Source: AC-32 sp963813435 (GTDB lineage: Bacteria; Actinomycetota; Thermoleophilia; Gaiellales; Gaiellaceae). From it: a DNA stretch of 64,000 nucleotides. Both the position numbers and the translations under genes were made by a program. The stretch lies in NCBI GenBank assembly GCA_963813435.1, contig CAWEYY010000002.1, positions 124,001 to 188,000 on the forward strand. The letters are read 5' to 3'. The notes beneath the pieces are model-generated. The model was not told the DNA's origin and did not search any database. It was given only the letters and a program-made list of their open reading frames with translations. Shown here piece by piece: positions 33,253 to 41,810 of this stretch (position 1 is its first letter; each line of letters opens with the position of its first letter).

Positions 33253-33271
33253 GGGCCGGCGTCTCCGGCCC
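33253..33271. terminator. GC hairpin between the glycosyltransferase and secreted-protein genes
   Basis: GGGCCGG (33253-33259) and CCGGCCC (33265-33271) pair around CGTCT in the 66-bp gap. Transcription runs leftward, so it could end the epimerase-glycosyltransferase transcript. The minus-strand sequence after it has no T-run. Confidence 0.45.
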
Positions 33272-33294
33272 GTTCCTCTAGAGCCCGGAGACCG

Positions 33295-34335
33295 CTAGGC
33301 CGCCGAGGCGCGAGACTGATCCGACGCGACGTCCAGAGACGTCTCGGTCATCCCCGTGCTCGACCGTATCGCGACAGCCTGATGTGGCGGATCGCCGAAT
33401 GGGGGCTTCTCACGGCCGAAGATGATGCGAAGCGAACGGCGCGCAGCCTCATGGCGAAGCGCCCGGTTCTCGGAGTCACGCCCCGGCCAGGCGAGTCGCA
33501 GGCCGTAGCGCACGCTCAGGCTGCCGAGGTAGACGAACCGGTGTGGCGCCGAGAAGTGCTTCCGTGCGTAGTGAATCCGTGAAACCGTGTCTTGCGCGGA
33601 CATCTTCGGGCTCACGCCCTTCTTCTCAGCGTGATGGAGGATCGTCATCGTCGGGAGGTGTCGCGTCTCCCAGCCCGCCTTCTTCATGCGCAGACAAAGA
33701 TCTGGCTCTTCGGAGTAGATAAACGAGCGCTCGTCCAGATAGCCGGCGCTCTCGAGAGCCTCGCGCCGGGCGATCATGAACGACCCTGACGTCCAGTCGC
33801 ACTCGACTTCGTGGTCATAGCGGCCCATCCGAAGCTCTCGCTCGCCCAGGTGGGGGAACGACCGGCCCCACTTCTCGGAGCCGAGTGCCTCTCCCAGAAC
33901 GCGCTTGGCGTTCGGAAACCGGCGAATAGTTGGAAAGAGCTCCCCATCGGCGGTGACCTGCCGTACGCCCGCGAGGCCCACCTCGGGTCGCTCGTCGAGG
34001 TCGCGGACGAGCTCCTCAAACGTCCCTTCGAGGATCTCCGTGTCCGGGTTCAGGAAGAGGGCGTAGCGCGCGTCGCACGTCATCAGTCCTCGGTTGTTGG
34101 CATGCGAGAAGCCGCGGTTCTCACACCTGACGGTCCGGAACTGAGGGAACTCGGTCTCGACGAGCTCGGCGGTCCCGTCAGTGGAGCTGTTGTCAGCAAC
34201 CACGACGTCGAGCCGCAGCGTGCCTGCGTGCTCGGAAATAGTGCCAAGGCAGGGGCGAAGCCAGTGCGCTTCGTTGGTCGAGACGATGATGATCGCGAGA
34301 TCGTCCGATGGACGACCCGCACGAGCGTTCCTCAC
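33295..34335 (-). CDS. Family 2 glycosyltransferase
   Basis: From GTG 34335, which shares GTGA with the epimerase stop, the protein has 346 residues. The GT-A fold motifs are LAIIIVSTNEAHWLRPCLGTI, VVVADNSSTDGTAELV, CENRGFSHANNRGL and the metal-binding FLNPDTEIL. CDWTSGSFMIARREALESAGYLDERSFIYSEEPDLCLRMKKAGW (outline) is typical of rhamnosyl- or galactofuranosyl-transferase-like GT2 enzymes. It probably adds a sugar to a cell-surface glycan. Coupling to a nucleotide-sugar epimerase suggests that enzyme's product is its donor. Confidence 0.9.
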   Translation of the reverse strand: MRNARAGRPSDDLAIIIVSTNEAHWLRPCLGTISEHAGTLRLDVVVADNSSTDGTAELVETEFPQFRTVRCENRGFSHANNRGLMTCDARYALFLNPDTEILEGTFEELVRDLDERPEVGLAGVRQVTADGELFPTIRRFPNAKRVLGEALGSEKWGRSFPHLGERELRMGRYDHEVECDWTSGSFMIARREALESAGYLDERSFIYSEEPDLCLRMKKAGWETRHLPTMTILHHAEKKGVSPKMSAQDTVSRIHYARKHFSAPHRFVYLGSLSVRYGLRLAWPGRDSENRALRHEAARRSLRIIFGREKPPFGDPPHQAVAIRSSTGMTETSLDVASDQSRASAA

Positions 34336-35441
34336 AGGGTCAGCCCACGCGCCGCGAGCTCGCGCGTCGCGGTGTCGACGCGGTCTTCGGCTTCCTGGCC
34401 CGCGAGCCACCCGACCAACTCGCTCATACCCTTTTCGAGCGGCACTCGAGCGCGGAAGCCCAGGAGCTCCTGCGCCCTGGACACATCCGCGTAGCAATGC
34501 CGGATGTCCCCGGCTCGATATTGCGCGGTTCGCTCGGGCTCGATCTCCACGTTCAATCCCTCCGCGAGCAAGCGGGCCATGTCATCGACGGTACTGGGCC
34601 TTCCGGTGCCGAGATTGATGGCCGACCCGACACCACGATCGGATTCCAGCGCTAGGAGAATGCCCTCGACGATGTCGCTGACATGGATGAAGTCCCGTGA
34701 CTGGCGGCCATCTTCGAAGATGATCGGCGGCCGCCCGTTGAGAAGACGCGACGCGAAGATCGCCGCGACTCCCGTGTAGGGGTTGGAAAGCGCCTGTCCA
34801 GGACCGTAGACGTTGAAGAACCGGAGCGCCACCGTTGGAACGCCGTACGCCGCGCCGGTAACCAGGCAAAGCTCTTCGTGATCGCGCTTGGTGATCGCGT
34901 AGATCGACGTCGGGATCAGCGGCTTGGTCTCGCGGGTCGGACGCGGCTCGAGGGTGCGTCCACACTCTGGGCAAGCACACTCCCACGAGCGCGCGAGAAG
35001 CTGCTCCTCGTCACGCGGATGCGGCGCCATAGATCCGTGCTCTGGGCAGTCGTACTCGCCCTCGCCGTAGATCGACATCGACGACGCAACTACAAGCCGG
35101 CTCGGAAGCGTCGGGCGTGCGATGAGCCGCTCGAGGAACGTGGCGGTCGCCATCGTGTTCTCGCGAACGTAGGCGGCGATCTCGTACATCGACTGCCCCA
35201 CACCCACCGCCGCCGCAAGGTGGACGACCCGGTCGACACCGTCTAGCGCACGATCGACCACGTCGGCGTCGCCGACATTCCCGTCGATGAGCTCGACGCC
35301 CTCGAGGTCGGCTGAGGGTTCATCGCCGTGCACCTGAGCCTCAAAGCTGTCGAGGACGACGACCTCGTCTCCATCAGAGACGAGCCGCCGGACCAAGTGC
35401 GAGCCGATGAAACCCGCGCCGCCTGTGACCAGGGTTCTCAC
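34332..35441 (-). CDS. NAD-dependent nucleotide-sugar epimerase with Cys insertion
   Basis: The 369-residue extended SDR starts at GTG 35441 (MRTLVTGGAGFIGSHLVRRL). The NAD motif GGAGFIGSH and the catalytic YxxxK in SIYAITKRDHEEL are present. A cysteine-rich insertion (YDCPEHGSMAPHP..., then WECACPECGRTLEPRPTRETKPL) resembles the zinc-like insert I recall in dTDP-rhamnose 4-epimerase-like proteins; this function is a suggestion only. It is coupled to the glycosyltransferase through GTGA, so both probably serve cell-wall polysaccharide synthesis. Confidence 0.9.
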   Translation of the reverse strand: MRTLVTGGAGFIGSHLVRRLVSDGDEVVVLDSFEAQVHGDEPSADLEGVELIDGNVGDADVVDRALDGVDRVVHLAAAVGVGQSMYEIAAYVRENTMATATFLERLIARPTLPSRLVVASSMSIYGEGEYDCPEHGSMAPHPRDEEQLLARSWECACPECGRTLEPRPTRETKPLIPTSIYAITKRDHEELCLVTGAAYGVPTVALRFFNVYGPGQALSNPYTGVAAIFASRLLNGRPPIIFEDGRQSRDFIHVSDIVEGILLALESDRGVGSAINLGTGRPSTVDDMARLLAEGLNVEIEPERTAQYRAGDIRHCYADVSRAQELLGFRARVPLEKGMSELVGWLAGQEAEDRVDTATRELAARGLTL

Positions 35442-35489
35442 GCGCCGAACAATAGCTCGCACCTTGGGAGCTGATCACTAGGCAAATGG

Positions 35490-36533
35490 CTAGGTGCCGG
35501 AGGTGCCCGAAAGGGACAGCAGCTTCGTTCCCGTCGCCTTGAACGACGCGAGGGCCGTCCCGCCTCGCTCGAGCTCCAGGCGGTCGGCGGACGCCTCGGT
35601 GACCTCCGCTGTGAGCGGCCCGATGCGGACGCGCACACGGTTTCCGACGCGCACGACCGAGGCGATCTCGCCCTGGATCAGGTTCAGCGCCGAGTCGTCC
35701 GTGGGGGCGCGGCCGACCGAGACGTCCCACGGGTAGACGACGACTCCGACCTCTCCGCTCGCCTGGTCGGTCGAATAGACCCGCTCTCCGCTCTCGAGCA
35801 CTACGGTCGTCAGCCCGTTGTCGTGGCCCTCGGTGTGGCCGCGCAGGAGGTTGGCGCCCGTGAACGAGGCGACGAACGGATCCTTCGGCCGCGCGACGAG
35901 CTCCTCGGGCGTTCCCATCTGGCGCAGCGTTCCCTCGACGAGCACGCCGACCGTGTCCGCGAGCGCGGCCGCGTCCTCGTAGTCGTGCGTGACGATCAGC
36001 GTCGGCAGGTCGAACGCGCGCAACAGCTCCTGGAGCTCGGCGCGCACGCTCGCCTTCGTGTGGGCATCGAGCGCGGCCAGCGGCTCGTCGAGCAGCAGCA
36101 CCCCGGGATCGCGCGCCAACGCCCTCGCCAGGGCGACCCGCTGCCGCTCGCCGCCCGACAGCTCGCCGGGCCGCGCCTTCGCCAGGTGCGAGATGTGGAA
36201 GCGCTCGAGCAGCTCGCCCACGCGCTCCTTGCCGCCGTACGCGACGTTCGCCTGGACGCTCAGGTGCGGGAAGAGCGCGTACTCCTGGAAGACGAGGCCG
36301 ACCCGCCGCTCGTCGGGCCTGCGGAAGAGCCCGCGGCCGACGTCGACCCACACGTCGTCGTCGAGCGCCACCCGTCCGGAGCCCGGCCGCACCAGACCCG
36401 CGATCACGCGCAGGATCGACGTCTTGCCCGCCCCCGAGGGCCCGGCGAGCGCAACGGTGCGCTCGACGTCGAGTGCCAGCCTCAGCTCAAAGGAGCGAAG
36501 AGCGAGGGAGAAGTCCGTCGAGAGGGTTGCCAC
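35490..36533 (-). CDS. modC: Molybdate ABC transporter ATP-binding protein
   Basis: The 347-residue protein has Walker A GPSGAGKT, Q-loop FQEYALFPHL, signature LSGGERQRVALARAL and Walker B LLLDEPLAALD. A C-terminal TOBE/Mop domain (GEIASVVRVGNRVRVRIGPL) binds oxyanion or senses it. It energises uptake of molybdate, and possibly tungstate or sulfate, with ModB and ModA upstream. The ATG start lies 52 bp inside modB, a long overlap that suggests translational coupling. It is the last gene of the mod operon. Confidence 0.92.
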   Translation of the reverse strand: MATLSTDFSLALRSFELRLALDVERTVALAGPSGAGKTSILRVIAGLVRPGSGRVALDDDVWVDVGRGLFRRPDERRVGLVFQEYALFPHLSVQANVAYGGKERVGELLERFHISHLAKARPGELSGGERQRVALARALARDPGVLLLDEPLAALDAHTKASVRAELQELLRAFDLPTLIVTHDYEDAAALADTVGVLVEGTLRQMGTPEELVARPKDPFVASFTGANLLRGHTEGHDNGLTTVVLESGERVYSTDQASGEVGVVVYPWDVSVGRAPTDDSALNLIQGEIASVVRVGNRVRVRIGPLTAEVTEASADRLELERGGTALASFKATGTKLLSLSGTSGT

Positions 36534-37318
36534 GAGAGGATCAGTCTCAACGAAAGCAGGAGCACGGCGCTGATCACGACCAGCAGCGCACCCATTGCCA
36601 GCGCGACGTCGAAGTCGATCGCGAACGCCTCGTAGATCGCCAGCGGCAGCGTCTGCGTGACGCCCTGGAGGCTCCCGGCGAACATGATGGTCGCCCCGAA
36701 CTCGCCGAGCCCGCGCGCGAACGACAGCGCCTCGCCGGCCGCGAGGCCGTTCAGCGCCAGCGGGAGCACAACCCGGAAGAACGTCCGCGTCGGGCTCGCG
36801 CCGAGCGTGCGCGACGCAGCCACGAGGTCGGGATCGACCGCCTGGAAGGCCGCGATCGCAGTCCGGATGTAGAGCGGGCTCGCCACGAACACGATCGCGA
36901 GGACGACCGCCGTCTGCGTGAACGAGATGCTCAGCCCGAGCGTGTCGAGCGTCCCGCCCAGGAGTCCGGAGCGCCCGAAGGCCGCGAGCAGCCCGATCCC
37001 CGCGACCGCGGGCGGCACCACGAGCGGCAGCTCGACGAGCGTCACGAGGAACGTCCGCCCCCTAAAGCGCCGACTCGCGATGAGGTAGGCGGCGGGCGTG
37101 CCGAAGAGGAGGATCAGCAGCTGCGCGATCACCGTCGTCTTGAACGAGACGACGAGCGCGTCGGTGACGATCGGCTTGGAGAGGAGCCTGACGAGGCGGT
37201 CCGGCGGGACCTGCGTGAAGATCGCGACGATCGGCAGCGCGAGAAACGCGAACGCGATCAGGGAGGCGCCGAAGAAGAGGGCCGCGACGAGCCCGTCTTT
37301 GAGGCGTTTGCGGCCCAC
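36482..37318 (-). CDS. modB: Molybdate ABC transporter permease
   Basis: The 278-residue integral membrane protein has five to six helices and the EAA-like cytoplasmic loop (AFQAVDPDLVAASRTLGASPTRTFFRVVLPLA, in outline) that contacts ModC. SFARGLGEFGATIMFAGSL is typical of ModB/CysT permeases. It forms the channel for oxyanion import. modA ends 4 bp upstream, and its 3' end overlaps modC. Confidence 0.93.
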   Translation of the reverse strand: MGRKRLKDGLVAALFFGASLIAFAFLALPIVAIFTQVPPDRLVRLLSKPIVTDALVVSFKTTVIAQLLILLFGTPAAYLIASRRFRGRTFLVTLVELPLVVPPAVAGIGLLAAFGRSGLLGGTLDTLGLSISFTQTAVVLAIVFVASPLYIRTAIAAFQAVDPDLVAASRTLGASPTRTFFRVVLPLALNGLAAGEALSFARGLGEFGATIMFAGSLQGVTQTLPLAIYEAFAIDFDVALAMGALLVVISAVLLLSLRLILSWQPSRRTSPSLFAPLS

Positions 37319-37322
37319 CGGG

Positions 37323-38081
37323 CTACTTCTTCTTCGGCTTCACGCGCGGAAGGAAGCCGTACGAGCGCAGGATCTTCTGGCCCTTCTTGCTCAGCACCTT
37401 CTTGATGAACGCGGCGGCCGCGGCCTTGTTGTTGCTCGACTTGACAGTGCAGATTCCGTACTGGACCTTGGGCTGCGCCCAGGCGGGGATCTTCACGTTC
37501 TTGACCTTGCCGGGAACGGTCCTCGCGTCGGTGGAGTAGACGAAGCCCGCGTCGCCCTCGCCCAGCGCGATCTTCGCGAGCACCTCGCGGACGTCGGTCT
37601 CCTTGCTGACCACGTTCGCGAGGACGCCTGCCGAGAGGTTCATGTTCTTCAGGACCTGCAGCGTGTAGCTGCCGACCGGGACCCCCGAGGCCGTGATCAC
37701 GACCTTGACGCCCGGCTTGCGCAGGTCGTAGACGCTGCGGATCTTCGCCGGGTTCGACTTCGGCACGATCACGACCAGCGTGTTTCGCGTGAAGACGACC
37801 GGCTTCGAGCAGAAGCCGTCCTTGTAGAGGCCCTGGGGGAGCGTCAGGTTGGCCGAGGCGAACACGTCGGCCGGGGCGCCCTTGCGGATCTGCGTCGCGA
37901 GCGCGTTCGAGCCCGCGAACGAGAACTTTGCCCCGGGTGCGATCTTCGGGAACGCGTCCGTCAGCGACGCGGCCGCGTAGACCGTGGCGGAGCGCTCGGA
38001 CTGCGCGGAGGCACCGGAGACCCCCGCTGCCGCCAGGGCAAAGAGGACCAGCGCTGCTGTCATCCGGATTCGCCCGTTCAC
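37323..38081 (-). CDS. modA: Molybdate-binding periplasmic/lipid-free protein ModA
   Basis: The 252-residue binding protein has a signal peptide (MNGRIRMTAALVLFALAAAGVSGASA). The ModA pattern VYAAASLTDAFPKIAPGAKFSFAGSNALATQI (outline) contains the serine ligands for molybdate, followed by GAPADVFASA and ASGVPVGSYTLQVL. The mature form lacks a lipobox cysteine, so how it is retained in a monoderm envelope is unclear. The C-terminus ends RVKPKKK. Its GTG start shares GTGA with the regulator stop. Confidence 0.93.
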   Translation of the reverse strand: MNGRIRMTAALVLFALAAAGVSGASAQSERSATVYAAASLTDAFPKIAPGAKFSFAGSNALATQIRKGAPADVFASANLTLPQGLYKDGFCSKPVVFTRNTLVVIVPKSNPAKIRSVYDLRKPGVKVVITASGVPVGSYTLQVLKNMNLSAGVLANVVSKETDVREVLAKIALGEGDAGFVYSTDARTVPGKVKNVKIPAWAQPKVQYGICTVKSSNNKAAAAAFIKKVLSKKGQKILRSYGFLPRVKPKKK

Positions 38082-38455
38082 GAGTGCTGCACCATCACCG
38101 AGGTCGCCTTGACGATGGCCGTCGCAGGCATTCCCTTCTGCAGGTCGAGGTCCTCGACCGCGTCCGCGGTCACGATCGCGACCATCCGGACGGGCTCGTC
38201 GACGAGGAGCTCAACCTGGGCGATCAGACCCTCGACCTTCACGTCGGTGACCGTTCCCGACAGCCTGTTGCGAGCGCTGAAGCCGGCTGCCTTGGCGCCC
38301 TTCAGCCGGTCGATCTCCGCGGCCGGGACGATCCGCCGGTTGCTCGAGTCGCGGGCGGTCTTGATCTTGCCCGTGCTGTCCCAGCGCCTGAGCGTGTCGA
38401 GGCTGATGCCCAGGGTCTTGGCCGCTTCTCCGGCCGCGTAGAACTGTCTCGGCAT
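38078..38455 (-). CDS. Molybdenum-responsive HTH-TOBE (Mop) regulator
   Basis: The 125-residue protein has a MerR/excisionase-type helix-turn-helix (AAGEAAKTLGISLDTLRRWDSTGKIKTARDSSNRRIVP, outline) joined to a Mop/TOBE domain (SARNRLSGTVTDVKVEGLIAQVELLVD). The latter binds molybdate in ModE and Mop proteins. It most likely represses or tunes the mod operon it heads, in response to molybdate. This one-protein layout is the common actinobacterial substitute for ModE. It starts at ATG 38455, 10 bp after the ferritin-like gene stop. Confidence 0.9.
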   Translation of the reverse strand: MPRQFYAAGEAAKTLGISLDTLRRWDSTGKIKTARDSSNRRIVPAAEIDRLKGAKAAGFSARNRLSGTVTDVKVEGLIAQVELLVDEPVRMVAIVTADAVEDLDLQKGMPATAIVKATSVMVQHS

Positions 38456-38465
38456 CGCCGGCCTC

Positions 38466-39074
38466 CTAGCTCGTGTACGCGTCGAGTGCGTCGGACACCC
38501 GCTCGATCGTGAGCGCCCGCGGGAACGCAGCGGCGAACCGCGACCCGCCCGCCGCTGCGGAGAGGACGCTGAGGTGCTGCGCCTCGCTCGCAGCCGCGCG
38601 CGCAGCGAGCTGCTTGAGCGAGGCCGCCTCGTAGCCGTCGACGGCGCCGAGGTAGGCGCCGAGGAACAACGCCTCGAGCTTGCTCCCGAGCCGCGCGATC
38701 GAGCGGCGCGACGAGAACGACATGCGCGGGTACGTGAAGTCGATGTCGTCAGCCGTGGCCGGCGTCTGGCCTGCGCTGTCGAGAATCGCGGCGAGCGATG
38801 CGTAATGCCGCTTCTCGTCCTCGCGGGCCCGCCTCAGATTCGCCTGCGCGGCGCCGGCGAGCTGCTTCGAATCGATCGCGTTCGAGTAGAAGTCAATCGC
38901 GAGCAGTTCGACCCCGACGAGCAGTCGTGCGTACGCGAGATCCGCGTCGGACGGCGTGTCGGCAGCGGCCGCAGTCGAGGGCAGGACGCCCCCGAGCGCC
39001 GAGCCGGCCAGCACCGCGGCCGCGCCTGCACCTCCGCGCGCGAGCAGCGCGCCCCTGCTGAACCCCTCCTCCAC
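38466..39074 (-). CDS. Exported ferritin-like (DUF4439-type) protein
   Basis: From GTG 39074 (MEEGFSRGALLARGGAGAAAVLAGSALGG) the protein has 202 residues. The signal is Tat-like in spacing but with a single Arg before GALLARG. The mature part is four-helical with ferritin-like carboxylate/His positions: LLVGVELLAIDFYSNAI, REDEKRHYASLAAIL, KLEALFLGAYLGAVDGYE, ASEAQHLSVLSA. A di-iron site is therefore likely, but the reaction is unknown. It stands 10 bp before the molybdate regulator on the same strand and may share its transcript. Confidence 0.75.
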   Translation of the reverse strand: MEEGFSRGALLARGGAGAAAVLAGSALGGVLPSTAAAADTPSDADLAYARLLVGVELLAIDFYSNAIDSKQLAGAAQANLRRAREDEKRHYASLAAILDSAGQTPATADDIDFTYPRMSFSSRRSIARLGSKLEALFLGAYLGAVDGYEAASLKQLAARAAASEAQHLSVLSAAAGGSRFAAAFPRALTIERVSDALDAYTS

Positions 39075-39144
39075 GCGCGGCAGCCTATACCAAGGCAATG
39101 CCTATGCACAAGACCAACCGCGCCGGAGAGTACGGTTACGCGCG

Positions 39145-39471
39145 GTGTTCCTGCTCGTCGCGATCGCCCTGCTGCTCGTCCTCCCGTGGCCCTGGAACGT
39201 CGTGGGGTTCGGCGTCTGCTTCGTGCTGTTCGTCGGCGAGATCTTCTTCTGGAACACGCGCGTGCGCGGCCGGCGCGCACAGGTCGGCGTCCAGACCCTG
39301 ATCGGCCAGCCGGCGACAGTCGTCGCAGGCTGCCACCCCGACGGGCAGGTTCGCATCGCGGGCGAGATCTGGCACGCGCGCTGCGCGGACGGCGCCGACG
39401 AGGGCGACACGGTCACCGTCATCGCCCGCGAGAAGCTCACGCTCCTCGTCGAGCGCGCGACGTCGCCCTGA
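39145..39471 (+). CDS. NfeD-like short membrane protein
   Basis: The frame starts at GTG 39145 (MFLLVAIALLLVLPWPWNVVGFGVCFVLFVGEIFFW in outline), giving 108 residues. Two hydrophobic helices are followed by an OB-fold NfeD C-terminal domain: LIGQPATVVAGCHPDGQVRIAGEIWHARCADGADEGDTVTVI in outline. Short NfeD proteins pair with stomatin-like proteins in membrane quality control, but no stomatin gene is seen here. The start is divergent from the ferritin-like gene, 70 bp away, and a hairpin follows the stop. Confidence 0.82.
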   Translation: MFLLVAIALLLVLPWPWNVVGFGVCFVLFVGEIFFWNTRVRGRRAQVGVQTLIGQPATVVAGCHPDGQVRIAGEIWHARCADGADEGDTVTVIAREKLTLLVERATSP

Positions 39472-39475
39472 TACA

Positions 39476-39502
39476 GGAAACCCGCCGTTTCCAGCGGGTT
39501 CC
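39476..39502. terminator. Hairpin between nfeD and tRNA-Asn
   Basis: GGAAACCCGC (39476-39485) and GCGGGTTCC (39494-39502) pair with one bulged base in the short gap between the convergent nfeD and tRNA-Asn genes. It could act on both transcripts. Confidence 0.5.
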
Positions 39503-39504
39503 GA

Positions 39505-39579
<75 letters not shown>

Positions 39580-39612
39580 ACGGTGCTCGGCGGGGGCGAA
39601 TTGTAGCGGTGG

Positions 39613-40140
39613 CTAGAAGGAAAGTGAGCCGCGCGAGGCGATCGTGTCCACCTCGAAGAGCGGCACGTGCTCGAGGGAGCAGTCGCCGCCCGGATCGCGA
39701 GCCAGCAGCCCGTGCGCCGTCACCGTTGCGGTGGAGCTACCCGTCGCACCGACGAACTTCCCGGTTCCGCCTTCGATCTCGCCCGTCTGCTGGATCGTCG
39801 TGCTGAACGTGCAGTTCGTCGGGTTCAGCGAGAACGAGGCGTCGATCGTCGTGCTGACGATGTGCATCGTCCCCTGACGGAAGACCAGGTCGTCGCGGTC
39901 GACGTTGTCGGGGTCGGTGGGCAGGTTGTCGACCTCGACGATCTTGCCAACGCCGTTGAAGACGCCCTTCGCAAGGACGACGGTTGAGAGCGGAACACGG
40001 TCACCCGACACTCCCGACGCGACGATGACGCCGTTGAACGTCTGCTTACCGCTCGAATGCGCGCCCGCAGGTGCGGCCAGCACCAACCCGATTCCGACCG
40101 CCAGCAGCGCAACGAGCACTCCTCTGCCGTGCAACTTCAT
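39613..40140 (-). CDS. Secreted allene-oxide-cyclase-barrel-like protein
   Basis: The 175-residue protein has a signal peptide (MKLHGRGVLVALLAVGIGLVLAAPAGA) and an eight-stranded-barrel type sequence: DRVPLSTVVLAKGVFNGVGKIVEVDNLP, then LVFRQGTMHIVSTTIDASFSLNPTNCTFS (both in outline), GEIEGGTGKFVGATGSSTATV. The GGTGKFVGATG segment is typical of dirigent/allene oxide cyclase-like barrels. Two cysteines could form a disulfide. It is an extracellular protein, probably binding rather than catalytic. tRNA-Asn lies downstream, and dnaG ends 32 bp upstream. Confidence 0.72.
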   Translation of the reverse strand: MKLHGRGVLVALLAVGIGLVLAAPAGAHSSGKQTFNGVIVASGVSGDRVPLSTVVLAKGVFNGVGKIVEVDNLPTDPDNVDRDDLVFRQGTMHIVSTTIDASFSLNPTNCTFSTTIQQTGEIEGGTGKFVGATGSSTATVTAHGLLARDPGGDCSLEHVPLFEVDTIASRGSLSF

Positions 40141-40172
40141 GGGCCCTCCCCGTCGGTATCCGCGCGACTATT

Positions 40173-41810
40173 TCACGCGAGGTTGGCCGCGGTCGCGCGA
40201 ATGCGCTCGAGCTGCTCCTGGAGCTCCTTCGTGCGCTCGGGATCGGCTCGGGCCAGCTCGCGACGGAGCTGGCGCTCGCGGAGGCGTAGGAGCAGCTCTT
40301 TGGCGGTCTCGTCGTCGATCCCGCCCTCGGCAGCGCGCGCGTCCAGCTCGGCCAGGAGCGGCACGAGCTCCCCGTCGGCCGGCTCGTCGGCGTCGAGCAG
40401 GTGCGAGCGGGCCCGCCGGTGGAGCTCCGAGTCGAAATGCTCCGGCGCGAGCTCGGCCAGCAGGCCCTGGAGATCCGGGTGCGCGGCCACCCCGGCGAGC
40501 GCGTCGCGCTCCAGGCGATCGCCCGCCTCGAGCAGGCGCGGAGAGATCTCCTCGCCGACCGCCGTCGTCGCGACCCCCTGCTGGAGCTGGACGGTCATCC
40601 CGAGACGGTCGTTCGCGAAGCGCCACGCGTCGTGCCGCTCGGGCGAGTCAGGAATCCGGTTCAGGATGTCGCGCACGCGCTGGTGCGCCGACTGTGGGTC
40701 GGGTGCCCGCTTGATCTCGATCCGAACGCGGTAGAGCGGGTAGGGCTCGGCGGAGGCCAGCCGCTCCTCGAAGCCGTCCGGCTCGTCGGCCGGATCCTTC
40801 CCGGGCTCGAGCGCGACGACCTTCACCTCGCAGCCGAGGCCGACGGCGGCCTCCATCCCGCGAAGCGTCGCCTCCTCGCCGGCGGCGTCGCTGTCGAAGC
40901 AGAGCCAGAGCCGGCGCGAGAGCCCTTTCAGGCTCGTCAGCTGGCTCGACGTCAGCGCGGTTCCCATCGACGCGACCACCGGCTCGAAGCCCGCCTGCCG
41001 GAGCGCGATCACGTCGGTGTTCCCTTCGACGACGACGGCCCGGTCCTGCTTCGCGATCGCCGCGCGCGCGAGGTCGAGCCCGTAGAGCATGTTCCCCTTC
41101 CGGAAAAGCTCTCCCTCGGGCGAGTTGACGTACTTCGCCTGCAGCGGGTCGTCCTCGCGGAGCTTGCGCGCCTGGAACCCCCGCACGCGCCCGCGCGGGT
41201 CCGCGAGCGGGAAGAGCAAACGCCCCGAGAAGTAGTCGTTGCCGCGCCGGTTGACGAGGCCGGCCGCGCGAAGATCTTCGCCCGTGAACCCCTTCTCCCG
41301 CGCCTTGCGCGCGAGCGTCGCCCCTCCCGGCGCGAGCCCGAGCCGGTACTCGCGGCAGATCTCCTCGCCGAGCCCGCGGCCGGCCAGGTACTCCCGTACA
41401 GATTCGCCGCCCGGCGCCCAGAGATGGCGCTCGTAGAAGCTCGTCGCCTGCTCCAGCAGTGCCAGCAGCCGCTCGCGGCGGCTGCGTTCCGCGTCCCGTT
41501 CCGGAGACGACTCCTCGTACTCGAGCGTCACGCGGTAGCGCTCGGCCAGCCACTCGACCGCCTCGGCGAAGTCCAGCTGCTCGGTCTCGCGGACAAACGT
41601 GATCAGGTCGCCGCCCTTGCCGCAGCCGAAGCAGTAGAAAAGCTTGTCCTGCGGGTTGACCGAGAAGCTCGGCGTCTTCTCGTCGTGGAAGGGGCAGAGC
41701 CCCGTGTAGCGCGCTCCCGAGCGCCGCAGCTGCGTCCGCGCGGAGACGACCTCGACCATGTCGGCCGCCTCGACGGCCTCGCGCACCGATGCGTCGCGGA
41801 TCCGGGCCAC
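40173..41810 (-). CDS. dnaG: DNA primase
   Basis: The 545-residue protein synthesises RNA primers for replication. The zinc-binding domain has LCPFHDEKTPSFS..LFYCFGCGKGGD (Cys39, His42, Cys60, Cys63). The TOPRIM core has VVVEGNTDVIAL, SMGTALTSSQL and LCFDSDAAGEEATLRG; the usual catalytic Glu in VEG is retained. A helical C-terminal region binds DnaB. It is slightly short compared with 600 residues. The GTG start overlaps the dgt stop by one base (TAGTG), so the two are coupled. Confidence 0.95.
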   Translation of the reverse strand: MARIRDASVREAVEAADMVEVVSARTQLRRSGARYTGLCPFHDEKTPSFSVNPQDKLFYCFGCGKGGDLITFVRETEQLDFAEAVEWLAERYRVTLEYEESSPERDAERSRRERLLALLEQATSFYERHLWAPGGESVREYLAGRGLGEEICREYRLGLAPGGATLARKAREKGFTGEDLRAAGLVNRRGNDYFSGRLLFPLADPRGRVRGFQARKLREDDPLQAKYVNSPEGELFRKGNMLYGLDLARAAIAKQDRAVVVEGNTDVIALRQAGFEPVVASMGTALTSSQLTSLKGLSRRLWLCFDSDAAGEEATLRGMEAAVGLGCEVKVVALEPGKDPADEPDGFEERLASAEPYPLYRVRIEIKRAPDPQSAHQRVRDILNRIPDSPERHDAWRFANDRLGMTVQLQQGVATTAVGEEISPRLLEAGDRLERDALAGVAAHPDLQGLLAELAPEHFDSELHRRARSHLLDADEPADGELVPLLAELDARAAEGGIDDETAKELLLRLRERQLRRELARADPERTKELQEQLERIRATAANLA

